A DNA stretch of 13,738 nucleotides from JANXSD01 sp043758125 (GCA_043758125.1 JAYVOC010000132.1:1-13738); one strand, 5' to 3'. Counted from the first letter of the stretch, positions 1 through 6,838 are shown. A program made the numbers and translations. Notes: generated from the letters alone by a model not told the origin.

Positions 1-390
1 GAAATTTTTAATGTTATTCGATTCCTAAAAGAAGATTCAATAATTAATTGTCATTACTTAACAACGATGTGCGGTTTGCATTATCCAGATACAAAAGAAC
101 CTTTCGCCATGATGTATCAATTGCATAACATGCCATCGAATTATCGTATCCGATTAAAAGTTTTTACGAGCGATGCAGAACCGATGTTTAAATCTTTAAC
201 AGCACTTTGGCCTTCTGCAAACTGGATGGAAAGAGAAGCTTTTGATTTCTTCGGATTTCGTTTTGAAGGACATCCAAACTTAAGAAGAATATTAAATATG
301 GATTCATTAGAAGGATGGCCAATGCGTAAAGAATTTCCACTCGAAGATCCTTTCCGTTATGATAAAGATGATAAAATGTTTGGACGATAA
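1..390 (+). CDS. nuoC: NADH-quinone oxidoreductase subunit C (NuoC), 5'-truncated by the window edge
   Basis: The reading frame is open from base 1, so the 129 residues seen here are the C-terminal part of the protein; the ATG at 67 is internal. NuoC is the 30-kDa peripheral-arm subunit of complex I. It packs against NuoD and helps hold the connecting module that carries electrons from the NADH module to quinone. The family signature is clear: residues reading MEREAFDFFGFRFEGHPNLR (DNA about 226-285), followed by a RRIL segment and a C-terminal stretch with FPLEDPFRY. It is separate from nuoD, unlike the fused nuoCD of E. coli. A 60-base AT-rich gap without a visible terminator leads to nuoD, consistent with one operon. 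Family assignment is firm; only the true start is unseen. Confidence 0.95.
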   Translation, partial: EIFNVIRFLKEDSIINCHYLTTMCGLHYPDTKEPFAMMYQLHNMPSNYRIRLKVFTSDAEPMFKSLTALWPSANWMEREAFDFFGFRFEGHPNLRRILNMDSLEGWPMRKEFPLEDPFRYDKDDKMFGR

Positions 391-450
391 TTTATCCGCA
401 ATAAAAATGCAATCTTCAACAAAGAAAATTAATTAGAAGCGATCAAAAAA

Positions 451-1656
451 ATGCCAAACAATTATACAGTCATTCAACCTAAGGAGTATACAACACTTAA
501 CCTCGGTCCAACGCATCCTGCTACTCATGGAATTTTCCAGAATGTGTTGAAGATGGATGGTGAGATTATCATTGAAGCAGAACCTACCATTGGATATATT
601 CATCGCTCTTTTGAAAAGCTTGCAGAACGTCGTCCCTTTTATCAGATCACTCCAATAACAGACAGGTTGAATTATTGTTCATCGCCAATTAATAATATGG
701 GATGGCACATGACGGTAGAGAAACTTGCAGGCATTGAAATACCGAAACGTGTTCAATATTTGCGCGTGATCATCATGGAACTTTCAAGAATTTCTGATCA
801 TATCATTTGTAATTCAGTGATCGGTGTTGATAGCGGAGCGATGACAGGCTTCTTATACATTTTTCAATGGCGAGAAAAAATCTACGAAATTTTTGAAGAG
901 ATATGTGGAGCACGTTTAACAACAAACATCGGTCGCATTGGTGGATTGGAACGTGATTTTTCACCAGTAGCTTGGGAAAGAATTAATAAGTTTTTAGATG
1001 AGTTTCCAGCAGGATTAAAAGAGTTCGACGACTTACTTGTACGCAACCGCATCTTTATGGATCGCACAATTAAATGTGGTCCTATCACTGCTGAAATGGC
1101 ACTTGATTATGGATTTACTGGTCCGAATTTACGCGCTGCTGGTGTTGATTATGATGTGCGTGTAATGAATCCATATTGCTCTTACAACGAATTTGAATTT
1201 ACTGTTCCTATTGGTACAAATGGTGATACGTATGATCGTTTTATGGTGCGCGATGAAGAGATGTGGCAGAGCTTAAGTATCATCCGACAAGCAATTGTGA
1301 AACTCGATAAGTTAGAAGATAAAACTTCTATTCATGCTGATGTTCCTGAATTTTATTTGCCTCCGAAAGAAGAAGTTTATAATACGATGGAAGGCTTAAT
1401 ATGGCATTTCAAAATTGTGATGGGAGAAACTACTATTCCGCAAGGAGAAGTGTATCATTGTGTAGAAGGTGGTAACGGTGAATTAGGATTTTATCTTGTT
1501 AGCGATGGTGGAAGAACTCCTTATCGTTTACATTTCCGCCGACCATGTTTTATCTATTATCAAGCATATCAAGAAATGATAAAGGGCGCGATGTTAAGTG
1601 ATGCAATTTTAACAATGAGTTCAATGAACGTGATCGCTGGCGAATTAGATGCCTAA
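451..1656 (+). CDS. nuoD: NADH-quinone oxidoreductase subunit D (NuoD, 49-kDa subunit)
   Basis: NuoD is the peripheral-arm subunit that, with NuoB, forms the quinone-reduction site; it descends from the large subunit of [NiFe] hydrogenases but has no metal centre. The protein has 401 residues, normal for an unfused NuoD. The N-terminal motif LGPTHPATHG lies at residues 18-27, GYIHRSFEK at 48-56 and DRLNY at 71-75. By alignment to mitochondrial 49-kDa subunits, His26 and Tyr75 correspond to the conserved quinone-headgroup ligands, and their 49-residue spacing agrees. The late GDTYDRFMVR and GGRTPYRLHFR blocks are also typical. The C-terminus ends AGELDA, close to the usual GE(V/I)DR ending. 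The ATG at 451 gives the expected N-terminus; the leader is A-rich (six A's directly upstream) with no Shine-Dalgarno sequence. Confidence 0.98.
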   Translation: MPNNYTVIQPKEYTTLNLGPTHPATHGIFQNVLKMDGEIIIEAEPTIGYIHRSFEKLAERRPFYQITPITDRLNYCSSPINNMGWHMTVEKLAGIEIPKRVQYLRVIIMELSRISDHIICNSVIGVDSGAMTGFLYIFQWREKIYEIFEEICGARLTTNIGRIGGLERDFSPVAWERINKFLDEFPAGLKEFDDLLVRNRIFMDRTIKCGPITAEMALDYGFTGPNLRAAGVDYDVRVMNPYCSYNEFEFTVPIGTNGDTYDRFMVRDEEMWQSLSIIRQAIVKLDKLEDKTSIHADVPEFYLPPKEEVYNTMEGLIWHFKIVMGETTIPQGEVYHCVEGGNGELGFYLVSDGGRTPYRLHFRRPCFIYYQAYQEMIKGAMLSDAILTMSSMNVIAGELDA

Positions 1657-1708
1657 TGATTGAATAAATAATTACGAGTACGATTTATTTTAGATTAAAA
1701 TGTAGTTT

Positions 1709-2251
1709 ATGAGTGAAGAAATAAAATTTAGTGATGATGCAAGCGCATTAGTAAAGCGTTTGATGAGCCGTTATCCAGAAGGAAAACAAAAGTCGGCGAT
1801 ATTGCCAATTTTACATGTTGCACAAGCAGAATTTGGTGGATGGTTAAGCGCACCTGTGATGGATTATGTTGCATCAATTTTATCGATACAATCTATAGAA
1901 GTGTATGAAGTCGCTTCATTCTATTCGATGTTTAATTTGAAGCCAGTTGGTAAATGCGTAATTGAAGTTTGTCGTACTGGCCCTTGTTGGTTGTCGGGTG
2001 CAGAAGACATCGTAAATTATATTGGTAAAAAATTAAATATTAAAGAAGGTGAAACTACTGCTGATGGAATGTTCACATTGAAAGGAGTAGAATGTTTAGC
2101 GTCGTGCGGATCAGCACCAATGATGCAAGTAGGAGAGAAGTATCATGAGTTTCTAACCCCTGCAAAAATTGATACGATTCTTGATGAATATCGTCAAACA
2201 ACTAATGAGCCTATTTCACATTGGGCGAAAAATGAAATTAAATTATTATGA
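1709..2251 (+). CDS. nuoE: NADH-quinone oxidoreductase subunit E (NuoE, 24-kDa subunit)
   Basis: NuoE is the thioredoxin-fold [2Fe-2S] subunit of the NADH-dehydrogenase module and carries cluster N1a next to the FMN in NuoF. The 180-residue protein shows the N-terminal helical region, the VYEVASFYSMF block at about residues 65-75, and the complete ligand set: Cys88 and Cys93 (CxxxxC in CRTGPC), then Cys129 and Cys133 (CxxxC in CLASC). The ATG at 1709 is the only sensible start, because an in-frame TAG lies two codons upstream (1703-1705). A 52-base AT-rich gap separates it from nuoD. Its TGA stop overlaps the ATG of the next gene (ATGA at 2248-2251). That next gene is not nuoF but a DUF2442-type insertion, so the usual E-F adjacency is interrupted here. 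Confidence 0.97.
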   Translation: MSEEIKFSDDASALVKRLMSRYPEGKQKSAILPILHVAQAEFGGWLSAPVMDYVASILSIQSIEVYEVASFYSMFNLKPVGKCVIEVCRTGPCWLSGAEDIVNYIGKKLNIKEGETTADGMFTLKGVECLASCGSAPMMQVGEKYHEFLTPAKIDTILDEYRQTTNEPISHWAKNEIKLL

Positions 2252-2520
2252 GCATTGTAAAGCCTTTATCGATTAGAACTGAACCAGGTTTTAAATTATT
2301 TATAAAGTTTTCAGATGACAATGAAGGTATAGTTGACCTTTCTGATTTAGTGGGTAAAGGTGTATTTAAGGAATGGGGCAATAGTGATTTATTTAACAAA
2401 GCATATATCGATATAACAGGTGCTATAGCATGGAATGATGAATTGGATATTTGTTCAGATGCTTTATATGAGAGAATTATACGTAATGAAAGGTTAAATT
2501 TAATAGAGCCTTTAAAATAG
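2248..2520 (+). CDS. DUF2442 family protein inserted between nuoE and nuoF
   Basis: A 90-residue protein resembling the DUF2442 family. The family-like layout is visible: a short beta-rich start with FKLFIKFSD (residues 15-23), then VDLSDLVGKGVF (29-40), DLF (47-49), a segment ending GAIAWNDELDIC (58-69), and DALYE (71-75), matching the family's usual W-(N)-x-x-x-D-(L/I) and LYE features. The function of DUF2442 is not established; members are often small stand-alone genes, and some lie next to DUF4160 or toxin-antitoxin-like genes. No such partner is present here. The start codon overlaps the nuoE stop in ATGA, which suggests translational coupling. Its arginine codons (AGA, AGA, CGT, AGG) contrast with the CGT/CGC-rich use in nuoD, a weak hint of separate origin. 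It is not a known complex I subunit. Family call fairly confident; function unknown. Confidence 0.75.
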   Translation: MSIVKPLSIRTEPGFKLFIKFSDDNEGIVDLSDLVGKGVFKEWGNSDLFNKAYIDITGAIAWNDELDICSDALYERIIRNERLNLIEPLK

Positions 2521-2531
2521 TATGTTTTAAA
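2511..2531 (+). repeat. Perfect 7-bp AT-only inverted repeat at the DUF2442-nuoF junction
   Basis: The arms TTTAAAA (2511-2517) and TTTTAAA (2525-2531) are perfect reverse complements around a 7-base loop that contains the upstream gene's TAG stop. The right arm ends two bases before the nuoF ATG. An all-A/T stem is weak, and there is no following T-tract, so this is not a convincing terminator. It could modestly affect nuoF translation or mark the insertion junction, or it may be chance in AT-rich DNA. Confidence 0.3.
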
Positions 2532-2533
2532 TT

Positions 2534-3880
2534 ATGGGAATTAAATTACTAACAAATAATATTGACGTTGCAGGTATTCAGAAACTGGATACGTATCAAA
2601 ATAATGGTGGTTATGACATGTTCAAAAAAGCATTGTCAATGACTCCTGATGCAATCGTTGAAGAAGTAAAAAAATCAGGTTTACGTGGACGAGGTGGTGC
2701 AGGATTTCCAACTGGAATGAAATGGAGTTTTCTTGCTAAGCCAGAAGGTGTTCCTCGTTATTTAGTATGTAATGCAGATGAAAGCGAACCTGGAACATTC
2801 AAGGATCGTTACATGATGGAACGCATTCCGCACATGCTCATTGAAGGAATGGCAATCGGAAGTTTTGCTTTAGGATGTCGCACATCATACATTTATATTC
2901 GTGGAGAATTAATGTATGTTTATCATATTTTACAAAAAGCAATTGATGAAGCGTATGCTGCTGGATTTTTAGGAAAAAATATTTTAGGTAGTGGTTTCGA
3001 TTTTGATTTACATGTGCATTGTGGAGCAGGAGCATATATCTGCGGAGAAGAAACGGCGTTAATTGAATCGCTAGAAGGTAAACGTGGAAACCCTCGTATT
3101 AAACCACCATTTCCAGCGATAAGAGGTTTATGGGATTGTCCTACTGTTGTGAATAATGTGGAAACATTAATGGCAGTAGTTCCTATCATAAAATTAGGTG
3201 GTGATGAATATGCTAAAATTGGAATTGGAAAAAGTACAGGAACAAAATTAATATCAGCATGTGGACATATTAATAAACCTGGAATCTATGAAATTGAATT
3301 AGGAATTCCTGTTGAAGAGTTTATTTATTCTGATGAATATTGTGGTGGAATTAGAAATGGAAAAAAATTAAAAGCCGTTGTTGCTGGAGGTTCTTCTGTT
3401 CCTGTTTTACCTGCTGAATTAATATTGAAATTGGCAAATGGCGAACCGCGATTAATGTCCTACGAATCATTAGGAGACGGTGGATTTGCAACAGGAACAA
3501 TGATGGGTTCGGGAGGATTTATTGCGATGGATGAAGATACTAGCATCGTAAAAAATCTCTGGACATTCGCGCGTTTTTATCATCACGAAAGTTGCGGACA
3601 ATGTAGTCCTTGTCGTGAAGGAACTGGTTGGATGGAAAAAATTCTGCATAAAATTCTTGACGGACATGGAAGCATTTCTGACATTGATTTACTTTGGGAT
3701 ATTCAATCAAAAATTGAAGGCAAAACAATTTGTCCATTAGGTGAAGCAGCAGCATGGCCAGTAGCAAGTGCAATTCGACATTTCAGAAGTGAATTCGAAG
3801 AGTATATTCGTAATCCACAAAATATAAAAGAAGATCATCATTATTACCGGTTGAATAATATCTCGCCGGAATTAGTATAA
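2534..3880 (+). CDS. nuoF: NADH-quinone oxidoreductase subunit F (NuoF, 51-kDa subunit)
   Basis: NuoF is the entry point of complex I: it binds NADH and FMN and carries the [4Fe-4S] cluster N3. The 448-residue length is normal. The glycine-rich FMN/NADH loop RGRGGAGFPTGMKW is at residues 51-64, CNADESEPGTFKDR at 79-92, and the CGAGAYICGEETALIESLEG block at 163-182. Cluster N3 ligands are Cys354, Cys357 and Cys360 (SCGQCSPC) plus Cys400 (TICPLGE). The ATG at 2534 is chosen because the in-frame ATG at 2522 is followed one codon later by TAA, and the resulting N-terminus matches the family. It lies 13 bases after the inserted DUF2442 gene and 12 bases before nuoG, so F and G remain tightly linked. 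All diagnostic residues are present. Confidence 0.98.
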   Translation: MGIKLLTNNIDVAGIQKLDTYQNNGGYDMFKKALSMTPDAIVEEVKKSGLRGRGGAGFPTGMKWSFLAKPEGVPRYLVCNADESEPGTFKDRYMMERIPHMLIEGMAIGSFALGCRTSYIYIRGELMYVYHILQKAIDEAYAAGFLGKNILGSGFDFDLHVHCGAGAYICGEETALIESLEGKRGNPRIKPPFPAIRGLWDCPTVVNNVETLMAVVPIIKLGGDEYAKIGIGKSTGTKLISACGHINKPGIYEIELGIPVEEFIYSDEYCGGIRNGKKLKAVVAGGSSVPVLPAELILKLANGEPRLMSYESLGDGGFATGTMMGSGGFIAMDEDTSIVKNLWTFARFYHHESCGQCSPCREGTGWMEKILHKILDGHGSISDIDLLWDIQSKIEGKTICPLGEAAAWPVASAIRHFRSEFEEYIRNPQNIKEDHHYYRLNNISPELV

Positions 3881-3892
3881 GCAAATTACACT

Positions 3893-4873
3893 ATGCCGAA
3901 AGTCACCATCGACGGTCAGTCAATTGAAGTACCAGAAGGAACAAGTATCCTTCAAGCAGCGCGTATGATAGGCGGAGATATTGTTCCACCTGCAATGTGT
4001 TATTATTCGAAACTGAAAACGAGTGGAGGATATTGCCGTACTTGCATTGTAAAGGTTACGAAAGGCTCAGAGAAAGATCCTCGTCCAATGCCTAAGCCTG
4101 TTGCATCTTGTCGCACCAATGTGATGGATGGAATGGAAGTGCAAAATATTACAGCTCCCGATTTAGTGGAAGCAAGAAAAGGTGTTGTCGAATTTTTATT
4201 GATCAATCATCCGCTCGATTGTCCTATTTGTGATCAAGCAGGAGAATGTGATTTGCAAAACTTAAGTTATAGTCATGGTATCGAAAAATCACGTTACGAA
4301 TTTAAACGTCGTGAATTTGAAAAGATAGATATCGGTGAGAATATTAAATTGCACATGACACGTTGCATCCTTTGCTATCGTTGTGTAAAGGTTGCTGAAC
4401 AAGTTTGCGAAAGCCGAGATCATGGTGTAATAGGAAGAGGTGATGTTGCAGAAATTAGCACCTATATCCAGAAAGCAGTTGATAAAGATTTTTCTGGAAA
4501 CATGATTGATGTTTGTCCTGTTGGGGCATTAACGGATCGCACTTTCAGATTTAAAAGTCGTGTTTGGTTTACTAAGCCAATGAACGCACATCGTAACTGT
4601 ACAAAGTGTTCAGGTAAAACGGTTGTGTGGTTAAGTGGTGATGACGTTTTACGTGTTACCGCAAGAAAAGATAAATATGGTGAAGTTGAAGAGTGGATCT
4701 GTAATGAATGTCGTTTTGAAAGAAAAGAAACAAAAGATTGGAACATCGAAGGTCCACGACATATCGATCGTCAATCAGTAATTGCGCAAAATCATTACGA
4801 AGTGAAAAAGCAATTAAAGATTGATGTTTCGAATCAAAAACTTCTTGGTGAAAAAGCACATAACGAGGAATAG
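3893..4873 (+). CDS. nuoG: NADH-quinone oxidoreductase subunit G, short form (NuoG, Fe-S domains only)
   Basis: NuoG carries the chain of Fe-S clusters that takes electrons from NuoF toward NuoI. Visible sites in order: a [2Fe-2S] ferredoxin-like domain (N1b) with Cys36, Cys48, Cys51 and Cys73; the His-Cys domain for N5 with His106, Cys110, Cys113 and Cys119 (HPLDCPIC...GEC); and N4 with Cys158, Cys161, Cys164 and Cys208 (DVCPVGAL). A fourth Cys set, Cys236/Cys239 and Cys270/Cys273, lies in the place of the molybdopterin-oxidoreductase Fe4S4 domain. The protein then stops at 326 residues, whereas E. coli or Thermus NuoG runs to about 780-910 with a large molybdopterin-oxidoreductase-like domain. 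I see no frameshift or remnant of that domain downstream; the next gene begins 59 bases later. To my recollection a short NuoG is usual in Bacteroidota, so this is probably a lineage form and not a pseudogene. Confidence 0.93.
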   Translation: MPKVTIDGQSIEVPEGTSILQAARMIGGDIVPPAMCYYSKLKTSGGYCRTCIVKVTKGSEKDPRPMPKPVASCRTNVMDGMEVQNITAPDLVEARKGVVEFLLINHPLDCPICDQAGECDLQNLSYSHGIEKSRYEFKRREFEKIDIGENIKLHMTRCILCYRCVKVAEQVCESRDHGVIGRGDVAEISTYIQKAVDKDFSGNMIDVCPVGALTDRTFRFKSRVWFTKPMNAHRNCTKCSGKTVVWLSGDDVLRVTARKDKYGEVEEWICNECRFERKETKDWNIEGPRHIDRQSVIAQNHYEVKKQLKIDVSNQKLLGEKAHNEE

Positions 4874-4883
4874 TTAAATATTA

Positions 4884-4907
4884 TTTTCTTCAATTATTGA
4901 AAGAAGA
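4884..4907 (+). other. Imperfect intergenic hairpin between nuoG and nuoH
   Basis: TTC-TTCAA (4886-4893) pairs with TTGAA (4897-4901) and GAA (4903-4905) around a TTA loop, with one bulged A at 4902; the pairing can extend by a T-G wobble and a T-A pair to 4884/4907. It is AT-rich and lacks a following T-tract, so it is not an intrinsic terminator. A role in RNA processing or stability is possible but unproven, and chance folding in AT-rich DNA is a real alternative. Confidence 0.25.
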
Positions 4908-4932
4908 ATTACAATAGAGCGAATAAAATATT

Positions 4933-5964
4933 ATGGAATTTATACTCTTCAAATTAGTTTTAGTGATTGCAGTTTTCGTTGCATCGTTGTTGATTGCTAT
5001 GTATTCAACTTATGGTGAACGAAAAATTGCTGCATTCTTTCAAGATCGACTAGGGCCAAATAGAGCAGGTCCATTTGGTTTGTTGCAACCTCTCGCCGAT
5101 GGCGTGAAGATGTTTATGAAAGAAGAAATTATTCCTACCAATGCAGATAAGGCCTTGTTTATTTTAGGTCCTTGTGTGATGATGATGACTGCATGCATGA
5201 CAGGTGTTGTAATTCCTTGGGGAAATAGTTTAATTATCGGCGGACAAGAATACATGATGCAGATTACTGATATTAATATCGGAATTTTATATGTTTTTGG
5301 TGTTGTTTCAATTGGAGTTTATGGAATTATGATTGGAGGATGGGCATCCAATAATAAGTATTCATTGATGGGTGCTATTCGTGGTTCATCACAAATGATA
5401 AGTTATGAATTGGCGATGGGACTTGCAATCATCGCATTAATAATGACAACAGGAACATTGAGTATTCGTGAAATGGTGCAACAACAACATGGCGCACATT
5501 GGAATGTTTTTTATCAACCATTAGGATTTTTACTTTTTATCATCTGTGCTTTTGCAGAATGTAATCGTACACCATTTGATTTACCCGAATGTGAAACAGA
5601 ATTAGTTGGAGGTTATCATACCGAATACAGTTCGATGAAACTTGGATTTTATTTATTTGCTGAATACATTAATATGTTCATCAGTTCTGCAATCATTGCA
5701 TCGCTTTATTTTGGTGGATACAACTTCCCATTTCTTGGAAGTTTAGGATTATCACATAACGCATTAAGTTTGCTTGGAACGGCAGTCTTCTTTGGAAAAA
5801 TATTCTTCTTTATCTTTTTGTTCATGTGGGTACGTTGGACAATCCCACGTTTCCGTTATGATCAGTTGATGCACTTAGGATGGAGAATTATGATTCCTCT
5901 TGCGTTGTTTAATATTCTGCTTACCGCACTTGTTGTACTGTGGAGAAGTGGTCAGTTAGGTTGA
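4933..5964 (+). CDS. nuoH: NADH-quinone oxidoreductase subunit H (NuoH, ND1)
   Basis: NuoH is the membrane subunit that anchors the peripheral arm and forms the membrane end of the quinone-access chamber, linking quinone reduction to proton pumping. The 343-residue protein is strongly hydrophobic with about eight or nine membrane segments. Signature motifs: YGERKIAAFFQDRLGPNRAG at residues 27-46, LLQPLADGVKMFMKEEIIP at 50-68, and FAECNRTPFDLPECETELVG at 207-226, followed by GYHTEYSSMK. The acidic residues of the DLPExExEL loop, needed for coupling in known enzymes, are kept; two positions often Ala are Cys here (210 and 220). The ATG at 4933 gives the usual short N-terminus before the first helix. 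The expected next gene is nuoI, but the zeta-type cassette is inserted 42 bases downstream. Confidence 0.98.
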   Translation: MEFILFKLVLVIAVFVASLLIAMYSTYGERKIAAFFQDRLGPNRAGPFGLLQPLADGVKMFMKEEIIPTNADKALFILGPCVMMMTACMTGVVIPWGNSLIIGGQEYMMQITDINIGILYVFGVVSIGVYGIMIGGWASNNKYSLMGAIRGSSQMISYELAMGLAIIALIMTTGTLSIREMVQQQHGAHWNVFYQPLGFLLFIICAFAECNRTPFDLPECETELVGGYHTEYSSMKLGFYLFAEYINMFISSAIIASLYFGGYNFPFLGSLGLSHNALSLLGTAVFFGKIFFFIFLFMWVRWTIPRFRYDQLMHLGWRIMIPLALFNILLTALVVLWRSGQLG

Positions 5965-6006
5965 AAATGAATTGAATTGTAGATTATTAATTATAGATTG
6001 TAAAAA

Positions 6007-6591
6007 TTGCAAAATAAAGAACTGGTAATTATTGGCGGACCGAATGGGTCAGGTAAAACTACTTTTGCTAGAATATTTCTTGAGCAAAATAAAAAATATA
6101 TTTTTATTAATGCCGACGAAATTGCTAAAGAGAATGCTGATGACAATTCTAAAGGTGGAAATATAAGTGCTGGAAAAATTTATTTTAAACGGATTGAAGA
6201 GTTGTTTAAAAAAGGAAAATCATTATTAATTGAATCTACTATGTCAGGTTTATTTCTTGGTAGGTTTTTGAAAGAGTTTCGAAAAGCGGGCTATACAATT
6301 AAATTAATTTATATTACTATTAACAGTGCAGAGGGATGTATTCAACGTATTCAAGATAGAATAAAAAAGGGTGGTCATTCTGTTCCTGATGAAGACGTTA
6401 TAAGAAGATATTATAGAGGACGAAAGTATTTCTGGAATGATTATCGAAACATTGCAGATGAATGGCATTTATATAATAACACCGATAGATTTGAGATGAT
6501 AGCAATTGGTAACAAATCAAATTTTTTAATTGCAAATGATATATTGTATGATAACTTTATTAATTCACTAGACGAAAATGGCAAATACTAA
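6007..6591 (+). CDS. Zeta-toxin-like P-loop kinase/ATPase (COG4185-type) inserted between nuoH and nuoI
   Basis: A 194-residue predicted cytoplasmic P-loop protein. Walker A is GPNGSGKTT (residues 11-19), followed by NADEIA (35-40), ESTMSG (76-81), and the RIKKGGHSVPDEDVIRRYYR block (118-137) with WHLYNN (153-158). This order matches the zeta-toxin-like family annotated as predicted ABC-type ATPase or kinase (COG4185). Classical zeta toxins phosphorylate UDP-N-acetylglucosamine; whether this branch does so is unknown. The start is a TTG: an in-frame TAA lies at 6001-6003, and the first in-frame ATG (6241) would remove the P-loop. Arginine codons are AGA (6 of 12) and CGA (3), with one CGT, unlike the CGT/CGC-rich nuoD, suggesting transfer. 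It overlaps a 75-residue partner by 14 bases. Family call is good; toxicity and substrate are inferred only. Confidence 0.85.
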   Translation: MQNKELVIIGGPNGSGKTTFARIFLEQNKKYIFINADEIAKENADDNSKGGNISAGKIYFKRIEELFKKGKSLLIESTMSGLFLGRFLKEFRKAGYTIKLIYITINSAEGCIQRIQDRIKKGGHSVPDEDVIRRYYRGRKYFWNDYRNIADEWHLYNNTDRFEMIAIGNKSNFLIANDILYDNFINSLDENGKY

Positions 6592-6805
6592 CATAAGTAA
6601 AATTAAAGACAAGAATTTATTTAGAAATGCTATTGAATTTTTGACCATCGGGAATATTGGTGTCAACAGAGCGATTGAAGAAAGTATCAGTTTGGGTCTT
6701 CCTGTTGTATTTGGGTACATGAATACAGTTCTGTTTAGAATGCCCGATGGAACCATTACATCAAAAAGTCCTTACAAGAAAATTGTTCAGAAAAAGAAAA
6801 ATTAA
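6578..6805 (+). CDS. Small partner of the zeta-like kinase, possible antitoxin
   Basis: A 75-residue protein starting inside the end of the kinase gene (14-base overlap, different frame), so the two are almost certainly co-translated. The central segment NRAIEESISLGLPVVFGYMN (residues 30-49) followed by MPDGTI (55-60) resembles small proteins often found beside COG4185-type kinases, in which an alpha-helix leads to LGLPVV and then a short beta strand with a DG turn. The tail is lysine-rich (KKIVQKKKN). All three arginine codons are AGA, like its neighbour and unlike nuoD. If the kinase is a toxin, this is the natural antitoxin candidate, though it lies downstream, the reverse of many toxin-antitoxin pairs. 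I do not recognise a characterised family; the role is inferred from position and overlap. Confidence 0.7.
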   Translation: MANTNISKIKDKNLFRNAIEFLTIGNIGVNRAIEESISLGLPVVFGYMNTVLFRMPDGTITSKSPYKKIVQKKKN

Positions 6806-6838
6806 TTATTGATTCTGATCAAAAAAAATTAAAATTAA

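Noticed and set aside
1657..1708. Promoter in the nuoD-nuoE gap based on TATTTTAG
   Set aside because: There is no TTTG at a suitable distance upstream, and TA-rich octamers are frequent here by chance.
2838..3773. Several reverse-strand open frames inside nuoF (and similar ones in nuoD, nuoG, nuoH and nuoL)
   Set aside because: They lie antisense to firmly identified genes, have no recognisable protein features, and are expected by chance opposite conserved coding sequence.
3893..4873. nuoG as a truncated pseudogene
   Set aside because: All ligands for N1b, N5 and N4 are intact, there is no remnant of the missing domain downstream, and short NuoG is, to my recollection, normal in Bacteroidota.
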